The translations under genes and the position numbers were made by a program. From the NCBI RefSeq assembly GCF_020184175.1, contig NC_065532.1:9982001-10046000 (forward strand): DNA of 64,000 nt, read 5' to 3'. A model generated the notes under the pieces. That model was not told the DNA's origin. It made no database searches and saw only the letters and a list, made by a program, of their open reading frames with translations. Source of the stretch: Aphis gossypii (lineage: Eukaryota > Arthropoda > Insecta > Hemiptera > Aphididae). Below are positions 54,541 to 64,000 of the stretch, piece after piece; within the stretch, counting starts at the first letter, position 1, and every line of letters starts with the position of its first letter.

Positions 54541-54860
54541 ATGTGTCTGACTTCCTGTGCTCATGCCATGCCGCAGCGAGTTGCAAGAAGAGATAGACAG
54601 GAAGCGTCATACCTGGAAGCTGTGAGTAACTTAAGAACGCAGTTCTCCGTCATGATTGAAGAGATTGCGGGCCGGAAAGAAGCCCTTGAAAAGGACAGGC
54701 AGGCACGGGAACAAAGACTGAAACATTTTTAACGACTATTAATTAAGTAGATAAGCTGTGCACCGAAGATGAAAGTTAGGAGATTAGAGCCCCTGTGTTT
54801 TGTTGTACATTTTTTTTCTATTTATGTTGTTAAAGATTGTTCTTTTTTTTATCAATAAAC
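54541..54860 (+). pseudogene. GC-richer terminal coding exon or retrocopy fragment with polyA signal
   Basis: A + frame is open to TAA at about 54,730. Its last 50 residues (from RRDRQEASYLEAVSNLRTQF on) are highly charged and helical, with the coiled-coil look of C-terminal tails of Myb/SANT-like (trihelix) proteins that are numerous in aphids. That match is by pattern only. Then come a 120-nt tail and AATAAA (54,854-54,859). A splice-acceptor-like 'catgccgcag' precedes 'cgagttgcaag' at about 54,575. No upstream exons were found. GC content is well above the flanks, and above UBE3A. It may be the last exon of a gene with far upstream exons, or a truncated retrocopy. Confidence 0.4.
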
Positions 54861-54863
54861 GAT

Positions 54864-54909
54864 GGCGGTGGCTCGACAGCAATATGCAAGTAGTCCCCGA
54901 GCCACCGCC
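54864..54909. repeat. Perfect 12-bp GC-rich hairpin
   Basis: GGCGGTGGCTCG (54,864-54,875) is inverted as CGAGCCACCGCC (54,898-54,909) over a 22-nt loop, starting 4 bp after the AATAAA of the fragment above. It could be the end of the inserted element or a structure at the transcript's 3' end. Confidence 0.6.
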
Positions 54910-55279
54910 GGTTCAAACTGAAAAAAAAGACCTATAGCAAAATCATTGTCAACTAACGCAATACAATTAATTTACTATTTAACCCTGAAACTCTCTCAAC
55001 GCAGTTCAATAAAATGTATTCCCATTTCCCATCATAAATCAACTTTCAGTATAATAAAATAACATTATGAAGCATTTTAGCTGTTTTAATCCTAATAAAA
55101 AAAAAGATATAACTTATTAAAAATTATAATTTGACAACATAAACATTGAACTTTATAAAAACTTAACAAACTTTTTTTTTTAAAAGGTAGAAAAATGGAT
55201 AATGCTCTGCTGTAAAATATATGTCAAGTGGGTTATTGTAATATAGATGAGTTAGATTTAAATTTAATGATACATCATT

Positions 55280-56400
55280 GAGTATTGACCATTGTTGACA
55301 AAAAATGATTTTGAATGGAGACGATCTCTCAGCTTGTATCCCTATATAAGTATATTTCATGATATTTTATTTGATATAATTATTAAAGTAATTTATTTTA
55401 CCGTAAATAATAAAGGTACTATTAGTAGGTTGAGTTAATTTTTTCTAAAAACAATACTTTTTTAAATGTCATTAAATGAATACAATAGTATTGAATACAT
55501 TAAAATTTTAAAAAAGTTTCAAAATACTTATAGATAATATTTTTAAATTTTAACAGATTATACGTAAAATATCGTTATTCCTCGTTTAAATATCTTGTTT
55601 TGTCTAAATGTAAACTTAATATTTCTATGAAAAAAATTGTGCTTGTATATTTTTAAGATTTTTTTTACTACAGAATGAACTCCTTGTGATAAAACCTATA
55701 ACAAATTTACAATATTTGGCTATAAGAATCGAATATTTTATTAATTTTATAATTATAAAACTATTTGTAAATGGTCATGATTTTAAAAAATGTTATCAAA
55801 GTTTAAACATCAAAATATTATAAATAAAAATTATGCAAATGCATCTTTAATAAAACAGCTATAATAACAACTTATGAAAAACCTTGTTAACAGTTTTCAA
55901 GCTTTTTTTATCTAATGAAAAATATTTCACCAACATTTATAAAAAAAAAAAATGTAAAAATTTTTAATAAGTAGGTACCTATGTTAGTTGTTATTTTTTC
56001 CAAAAATATTTTGAGAAGAAATAATTATTTTACGGGTGAATATCAGATATTGTAAACATTTTAACTTGAAATGCTGAATAAAAATTAATTTGACTCCGAT
56101 AGATTTTTTTTTTATTTATAAGTTTAAAACAAATAGAGAACCTTGTATTTAATTTTTAAATCTAAGATAATATAAAAATAAAAATTTTCATGAATTTCCA
56201 ACTAAAAAATAATTAATTTTTGCGATTTTTATAAATTTTATCTAAATTCTAACCCTTATAAATTAAAAATAGCATTTTATAAGTTAATTAATTGTTACTG
56301 TAAAATTGATTTAACTAAACAACAAAAACGAAAAAATACACATAAAAATGTAATTATCATAACGTTTTATTTAGAAAAATATTAAATTCAAAATTATTTA
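55280..56400 (+). repeat. Dispersed repeat, copy C
   Basis: It starts near 'gattttgaatggagacg' (compare copy B 'gattctgaacggag'). Toward the right end (about 56,145-56,290) it aligns with copy B around 22,625-22,760 through 'tttaattt', 'tgaattt-caacta', 'gcgattttt' and following blocks. The similarity is diluted by AT-richness, so limits and identity are uncertain. Confidence 0.4.
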
Positions 56401-59127
56401 GCTGCCAATATATATCCACAATAATTACTATTCGTTTTAATGCAGATATTGTTTGGGGTCGCAAGCCGCAACCATAGGAATAGAGACAATATTATATGAA
56501 AGAATATAATTATTATTATTTATTACTAAAACAGTAATAATAATAAATTCATAAGGATATAAGACATAACAATTAAGCTATTATAATAAAAGGTATTTTT
56601 TTCACAACAAAAAATTAACTGATTGAAAACGTTTAATTGTAATGCGTATAGATATACTTGAAAATTATCAAAGGTAGGTACTTATAATTTATTAATATTA
56701 TAAAATCGGTATAGGTACCTTCCTACCTATAGATTTGATAAAAACATGATCAGAATGAATGACCGGTTCATGATTCAAACACAAGTGTATAGTTGCCTGC
56801 AAACAATCAAACTAATAAGGTTCAAGCCTCGATCAATTATTGGAAAACTCAAACTCAAACCTACTCGTTGATTCATTTGGTGTTTATAATATAATTATTC
56901 TGTTCGCATAATTCAAATTTAAAGGTAAATACAATTATTTTTAATTAATAGTTTATTATATTATTAAAAACTATACCTATATTTTATCAAATTTTTACGA
57001 TTTGCAATAATAATGCTATTTGGTTAAATAATTTGATTGTATCATTACATCGATAATGGGTAGTATGTATATAATACATATTGAAAATAGGCTCGATTAT
57101 AATCCATCACCTATTTATTTATCAGGTATTTTTTATTTATAACTAACAAAAATATAAGAAAAGTTAATGCATTATGCATATCAATTACATTGTATTCAAC
57201 GCTCCTAGTAGATATCTAAAATAGTACCTTGTTCCCATAATATTACCTAATACGTATTGTAAGAAAATGATTTTAAAAATTGTAAAATTACCATAGTTGC
57301 TGATTATCCATTATTAAAATTCTCGCTGTCTTACAGTAGTCCATTATACGGTTATATTTATGCTGTTAATTCTAATTTCCTTGTGTTATCTTATTGTATT
57401 CATTGATTCTATGAAAATATAAATGCACCTTTGGGCCTTGTGCCCGTTATATAATAATAAATAAATAAATAATATTTACTGTGGCTTAAGTAAATATCAA
57501 TTGCAGTACCTATAATTGGTTAGATTTGGTTGTAAAATTAAGACAATTAGGAAAAGGATGGAGAATCTACATAATTCGGTTTTTTTCATATAATTTAACC
57601 TACTGTTTTTACTCTTTTAATTTTATATTAATTCCACTGGAATTGTACTGGAGATCCGTTAATGGACAATACCTAATCACAACCCCAAAAAACGTTGCCA
57701 ATAACGTAATTTAATATGCCATATGCTTACTACATACAACTTTCGTACGAATTATCTGCATGTACATATTTTTTTAAACTTTAAAATCCACACTCCACGA
57801 TTCATAACTACAGTAATGTATTTTATGTTTTGTTTTTAATGTTTTCGTTAAGGAAGAATAATATGACACAATATTTATCACATTTTCAATGACTATTACT
57901 GCCGAGAATAACTTAAAATATCCTTCCTCTAAAATTAGTAAAAACTTACTATTGTGACAGTCATTTAGAGGATGACCACTCACATTTGCAGTTACATGTA
58001 ATTGATACTGTAGTATCCGTCTTACAAACAAGTCGCATAGCAAATTTACATCATTTTTTTGAATCACGCGTTAATTTTGTATTATTTAATATTTTGTTAT
58101 CACGATGAAGAAAACAAATGTAGGTGTAGCGCCCTATTAATGTTTTCATATTTAACTCCCACCCTAGAAATAGTCTTTTTAAATTCACGATAAACACATT
58201 TTAAATAAGTGCGCCTATATTGTACTAGTTTTGAAATACCTAATACCTATATATTTTTTTTAATTTGATTCACGTCAGTATAAATATTTGTACTTAAAAA
58301 TACAATAATATAAAATCAGAAATTTGTTTTCATTAAAATTGTTATTCCTTTGCGATTGTTGATGACGTAAAATGCTATAATACATTCGTCATTACTCGTG
58401 TACAGTCTCATTATTGTAGATCATGTTGTTGCCGTATTATATTAATGCCTTGTCTGGCAAGTGGCAGGTGGTTGTACAATAATATTAATGGCTAATTAGT
58501 ACAAATATATAGAATATTATTATAACGCAGTAGGTATAAAAGTATACATGCCTATATAAACCTGTCAAACAAAATAAACAGAAAATCTAGAGAACAAAGG
58601 CCGATCAGATTAGATTAGATATTTATTTAAAACTTAACATAATTATAGAGTTATAATATCTCAATTCAATATCATTAAATTTTATAACAAACATAAAAAT
58701 CGGGTTGTCTCATTATAAACTATTGGTAAGGAAAATAATAATTAAAGTTCTATTAAATGTTAAATGTTAGGTTTTATCCCGTTTATTTTTCAATACAATA
58801 TGTACCAACACTTTGTGTAATATAATTTATTGTGAAATATTTATACATAACGCGCTTGCAAGTTGCAAATAAACCTACTTGTTTAGAATAACTGTTGAAA
58901 CCAATAATCAAGCTATTATTAAACGCAGAATACTTTATATAATTATTGTTAATGTGATGACACAAATATAATATTTCGTACTACATATTATAGCAATAAT
59001 GACCTCGATCATCACTAAGTAGAGCTTTTGTCTGAATGCTCATTGTTTTATAGGACTAAAGTTTAAAAAAAAACCCTGTCGAAAATTATTGTAAAGTTTA
59101 CTTGAGGTATATACAAATTTCACTGCA
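56401..59127. other. Gene-free AT-rich DNA
   Basis: The longest frame (57,774-58,067, minus, 97 codons) shows no family pattern. No RNA gene or splice structure is seen. Confidence 0.4.
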
Positions 59128-59306
59128 TTAAAACCTCTTTATAGTTTATTCAATGAAGTCTCTATAAGACGGAAATTTTTTTACTACGGAAAATGTCAAT
59201 AGGTCCGGTTAAAATGCAGTAGTGAAATTGACCTCTTTATAATGGAAAACTACTTATAATGGAAAAATGTGTTGGTCCCAAGCGTTTTCGTTATAGAGAG
59301 GTTTAA
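59128..59306. mobile_element. Short pogo-like MITE remnant
   Basis: The left end TTAAAACCTCTTTATAG (59,128-59,144) and the inverse of the right end TTAAACCTCTCTATAACG (59,289-59,306) are near copies. Inside, 'acctctttataatgga', 'acttataatggaa' and 'gtctctataagacgg' repeat the same motif. Ends of this kind are typical of small non-autonomous pogo/Tigger-like elements. No transposase is present. Confidence 0.5.
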
Positions 59307-62300
59307 CTTTATATTATTATAGACACCTATTATGTATTGAACCTCAAAATATATTTTAATGTTTTTATCGTTATTATTTTGAGCACTAATTGTTGGTCCT
59401 ATACAATATTGTATGTTTTTAATGATGTAAGTATCTATTCTTATTCATAAAATAATACATTTGAATTTTACAGAATTATTGTTAACTTGTATCATACTTT
59501 AAAACTATTAACTTTGGAAAATTATCCGATACATACAATATTGTATTACAAATTATAAGCATTTAAATGTAAATTGAGCAATACGATTTATTGTCTTACT
59601 TGGTACTAATATATATATTAAATAAATATGCAATTATTTTTTTTTATTGGGAATGTTTTCTAAAATCATAATTATGCTTGGGTATCTAAATCACTACATC
59701 GCAATTACAATGAAAAAAAATAGCCAAAAAACTTAGAGCGTATTCGGATAATTCTAATTTGATATTGGCTCAATGATATCACACAATAAGACGTATAGAA
59801 CATTTAATTTTGTATTTTTATTAAATAAAACATAGATTATCTATTATTATTTATTAGTAATTGCCAATTTGTATTTTGTTCACGCACTGTACCTACAGGA
59901 TACAGTAGTATAAACAATTAATCTATAAACCCATATATTATATAAGAGTATACATATATCTAACTCTATATGTTTTATAATTTTGTAATACCACAGCTTC
60001 AAAACAAAATCATGATTATAAAAAGTTCAAAGATCAAAAATTATAGTATAGTTGGCAATTACAATATAATTAACGTAGTGAAAAAAAATACTTAGTACCC
60101 AGCTCATGTTTTTTCTTCGTATTTTCTTCAAAACCAACGTTATATCATAATAATTAGTGTTTAGTATAGGTATTTATAGTATAATATCTATTATGAAATT
60201 CAGTTATGGCCTCGTGGAAATCGGTATCTAGTGCAGAAGTATTTCAGTAGTTCACAGCTTAAATAAAACATGAACTTACCTATAGGTATACTTATTAACT
60301 ATATAAATAATAGTTCCAAAGATATTTATAATTTTATGTGAACACGATTTTGTCGATATTCAAATTTATCTTCTATTTATAATATAATATAAACGAGTAT
60401 AATTTTTAAACTTTTAATATAACTACCAAAATTATTATATACTATTATTAAATAATTCTGATCATTGTAACTGTATGTGTGTAATTTAAAATGTAAATGC
60501 ATCGAATATCTATAAACTAGTGTTGTGAGGAGGGTACCTATCTAATTATTTTTGGACCGGTTTTTTTATACAATTTGATGGAATATAATATACCCACTCA
60601 AATCAAGGTACATGTTTTCAAATTTCCATTCGTCAAATATAAATAAAGAATTGTAACTGTTGCAAGAAGTAAACTCATTATGTTGTATCTCAAAAACTTC
60701 GAATCTTATTGAAATTACTTTAGTGTAATAAAGTAGTTACAAGGAGATTTAAATTCAGTTTCAGGTATAAAACTAATGACGTTCTGCATATCTAACAAAA
60801 ATAGTTTGTACATACTTACCTACCCTTCATAATATACTCTCCACTTTTAAGATTTCTTAGCTAGCTTATAATTACTAACAATAATAGCTGCTATATAGAC
60901 TATTTAGTATTTAATATATCTTAATATCTATAGTTTATAGTTTCAGTTTATTATATTATGTTCGTTTAGACTTATATTTCTAGTTTGAGCTTTTCCCCGA
61001 AAATATTTGGTATCCCAATTTCTTTAGCCGTTTATCGTTGTTTATGCCTACGCGTAGTATTACACGATCTACACACTTATTATAGTAACTCTATTACTGA
61101 ATATCCACAATATAATAAAATAATAAAATACACAATTATTAATTTTAAAATAAAAATACCTAAACTAATTAGGATTTAATTTGTAGATTTGATTAATTTG
61201 TCAAATTATAAACATAAGAATAGGTACTGGAGAGAAACACTGGAAAATTGTCCAAGAATATAACAAAGGATCATTGATATCTTTCGATACTGTAGCCTGA
61301 TGTCCATTAGCGCAGTTGTAGCAGTACGCCTTATAATTTTTTTTTATAACAACCTAGGTCTCGTACATGTACAGTTAATGGTTTGTTTACGTCCAGTCGC
61401 TTATCGCGTTTATTCTAAAGCGTATATACTATATATTGATACATGCGATACATATTTGAAAGTGATGTTAAATTATACGGTAAAATCGCACAAATATCAG
61501 AGTGAAAGCCGCAACTCGTTTTAGTTGAGAATTATATATATTTACCTACCTATATTGATAAGGTTAATTATATGCTGAAAAGTAAGAAAACGCACTGGCG
61601 TATACCTACAATTATACTATACGAATCGTCGAGGCTTTGGTGAGTTTTGAATTTAGATCCGACTGTATATATTTTTGCAAAATATACAGGACGATTCTTT
61701 CAACACAAATCGGTCTGTATATATTATTATCTCTACACATCTAGACAATATTTATATGGACATGTAATTAATAAATTAGTTTAGCATTAAAGGTATGATC
61801 CGAGACTTATAAAGCACTTCTCGACACTTTAAGTATTCAAGTAAATGGGTAGCGTGGACTTTTGATTTTCGAACAGTTACTGCGATACCTAACTATAAGC
61901 ATTATATGTAATAATAAAGTACTAAGTACTGGCGACTTTTAAATGGATTCGGGTTTTTCATTCAAAATTGTCAACGAGTCGTTATGGTGATTAAAAACAT
62001 GAGTTATATTAACATAATATTATAATGTATAGTACCAACGACGTCGCGTTAAGAGAACCGCTCTGTATATCTTTATGTGTCTAATGTTTATATATAGATA
62101 AATACACTCATATTATTGATAAATTCCTCGAGCCCGCTTTTTATATAGGTACTACGATCGAGACAGTGATGACGGTAAAACGATTCACCTCAAACGTGCA
62201 ACTATCTACTCATCGAATTATAGTTATTTATTTATATGATTATATGCGTATCGATAAACACTGCAGTATGGTCACTATACACTATACTATGGTCACTATA

Positions 62301-63400
62301 GTATAATGTATACCCAGTTACAAATTTTCGCGACTTCGGTAAACTTCGGGTTAGATTCACTAGTTCACCCGGACGGCAGTGTAATAATGTAGAAAAAGGT
62401 TTACTATTTGTAAATGTAACACTGTAAGACTTTGAAGAAGTGAAAATGTGAGTGTATTTATTTTTATTTAGTGTTTATTTTGAATCATTTATAAAGAAAA
62501 TCTTGAAAATCGTGTAATTCGTCAAATATTCTATGTCAATAATAGTGTGGTGATTCGTTTAAACAATAATAAGGTATATGAATATCGTGAGCAACAACAT
62601 TTTCCATCAACGTGATAATTTTATGTATAGTTTGAGGCCTATCTATACACACATTTGATGACTAGTTAAGCTTCAGTGTGAAATGAAGCGTGCACCGATA
62701 AATATGGAATATCAGAAGAAATTTTTTAGACTAATACACCTCATTTTGTGGACATAGAATAAAATGGTGGAATAATTGGTCTTTTCTAGTTGACTTCAAT
62801 TTTTCAAAGGAAGATAGATATAAGATACAAAATTATTGAGCGAATGACTTTGTAGGTACACAATATAATTTTAATTACGCTATCGACTATCATGTACTAT
62901 CAATCTATACTGGATGATTCTTTTTATAAGAGACATACAAATACATATTTTTTACTTAATCTGAAGTCATTAAAAAACAAAAGCAGTATCTCGTTAAATA
63001 ATTGTTCCACTATTCCGCTCATACAAACTTTTAATATATTTTATAAATTATATAATTAAATAAATACCATAATGTATATAATTTTTTTATACGTCGAAAT
63101 TTACTCAGAAAAATATCATGCTTCAAAATAAGAAGTTAAAAACATATCTATCTTGGGGTAAAAAAAGAAAAGAAACCACTGCAAAATTGTATCAAAAATA
63201 ACAAAATATATATAATTAGTTTTTAAAATTTAGTTGTTTAGTAAATAATGATTTAAATTTATGTGAAAAAAAATTTTAAAACGTTATTAAAATAATAATA
63301 GTGTCTTGATAAAATAGAAGTTCGTCGTACCTCCTGTATCAACTGGAGAAAAAAATAACAAGTGGGGTAACGCACCTCATGGAGGTGGGACGCGCCCAGA
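59307..63400. other. Gene-free DNA
   Basis: A duplicated 'tatggtcactata' lies at about 62,266-62,300. Otherwise there are only short AT-driven frames. CpG content rises locally near 62,040 and again from 63,350. Confidence 0.4.
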
Positions 63401-63414
63401 CAGGTACGGATGCC

Positions 63415-63425
63415 GTATAAAAAAC
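63415..63425 (+). promoter_or_regulatory. Putative TATA box of the right-edge gene
   Basis: 'gtataaaaaac' sits in an otherwise CG-containing segment ('gggacgcgcccagacagg' upstream, 'gcgctctttcc' downstream), the texture of an insect core promoter. A donor-like 'gacagtaagg' at about 63,557-63,566 could end a first non-coding exon. Confidence 0.35.
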
Positions 63426-63759
63426 GCGCTCTTTCCTATACGGAAACTACAATATTATCATTATCATACTAGTGCATGCCATCGTCCACAAAATATAATA
63501 TTATATTTACGCGCTATCCATATCCAGACATAATCTTATATACTATCGTATCTCGCGACAGTAAGGTACCCCGCACTGTAGTGCTGTTCGATGCTCGTAT
63601 ATAGTCTCTAACTCCCCGCAGGCGACTCTGATTAATAACATTTTAAATTCGGGTGATCTGACACATGATGGTATAAACTCGGATATACCAAATGGTAAAA
63701 ACTCTAGTGTTTATAATGTATTAAAATAATATGTGTATGTGACGTACTTACTTGTGCAG

Positions 63760-64000
63760 GTGTTGGTATGGAACGTGTCGGTCAGCAGCAACAGTGCGTC
63801 AAGAGAAGAGAGGATTCGACCGCGGTGATGGACTACGATGACGACGAACGACAACAGCCGATGCCGTGGCCGACGAAGAGGCCGTGCAGCCGAGCGACAA
63901 TACAAGTGCAAGTGCAGCGGCCTCTGCACCAACAGAACGACGACTGCAATAACTCGACCGTGGACGCCATAAGGGGCTACTGCCGGAAGCGGAACATGCC
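63760..64000 (+). CDS. 5' part of an unidentified protein gene, truncated by the window end
   Basis: An acceptor-like 'cttacttgtgcag' ends at 63,759. The frame then has an ATG at 63,768 and stays open for 77 codons to the window edge. Composition is strongly GC-rich, unlike the surroundings, and Gln/Arg/Asp-rich (MERVGQQQQCVKRRED, YDDDERQQPMPW, TKRPCSR), with STVDAIRGYCRKRNM at the edge. I do not recognise the family. Basic and glutamine-rich stretches would suit a nuclear regulatory protein, which is inference. The antisense frame at 63,711-63,932 is taken as a shadow. Confidence 0.55.

Noticed and set aside
57774..58067. 97-codon minus frame
   Set aside because: No recognisable motif, no promoter or conservation cue.

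Overview
The window is eukaryotic, animal and most likely insect DNA. It is strongly AT-rich, with genes split by short GT/AG introns, microsatellites, MITE-like inverted-repeat elements and long gene-free stretches. The abundance of short motifs like 'taggtacctat', the cuticle protein type and the intron style fit an aphid or close relative (Sternorrhyncha). That organism call is inference from composition and gene style, not from a diagnostic sequence.

Layout. Positions 1-33,370 hold no gene I can support. This part contains a ~150-bp tandem repeat at the left edge, a decayed coding frame near 10.4-10.7 kb, a 217-bp foldback element at 13.6 kb, a 623-bp Tc1/mariner-pogo type MITE at 14.2 kb, an inverted pair of dispersed repeats (3.9 and 22.3 kb), microsatellites at 25-27 kb, a small MITE at 25.9 kb next to an isolated CpG-rich patch, and a 33-bp palindrome with flush 8-bp direct repeats at 26.6 kb. 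At 33.5-35.1 kb lies a complete three-exon secreted cuticle-type protein (+) with a TATA box. A CpG-rich promoter region at 37.9-38.6 kb leads into a complete UBE3A/E6AP-type HECT ubiquitin ligase of 13 coding exons (+, 38,804-44,972; 1028 aa predicted). It is followed tail-to-tail by a three-exon ERp29/Windbeutel ER chaperone (-, 45,580-46,501; 248 aa, ending HDEL), and divergently from that by a three-exon CUSTOS (C12orf43-like) nuclear protein (+, 47,096-49,040; 195 aa). These three form a compact housekeeping cluster.

Downstream (49.5-63.4 kb) is again gene-poor. It holds a possible eroded DNA transposon at 49.6-51.0 kb, an iterated 'TTTGCGCCA' repeat at 52.3 kb, a GC-richer terminal exon or retrocopy fragment with a polyA signal and a 12-bp hairpin at 54.5-54.9 kb, a third copy of the dispersed repeat at 55.3-56.4 kb and a short pogo-like MITE at 59.1 kb. 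At the right edge a TATA-containing promoter-like segment and a GC-rich coding exon (63,760-64,000, running off the window) mark the start of an unidentified gene.

The recognised genes do not form a pathway: one ubiquitin ligase, one ER folding factor, one small nuclear protein, one cuticle protein. I found no undescribed multi-gene system. The most unusual items are the cysteine-free ERp29, the internally duplicated cuticle protein, the foldback hairpin and the palindrome with target-site-like duplications.
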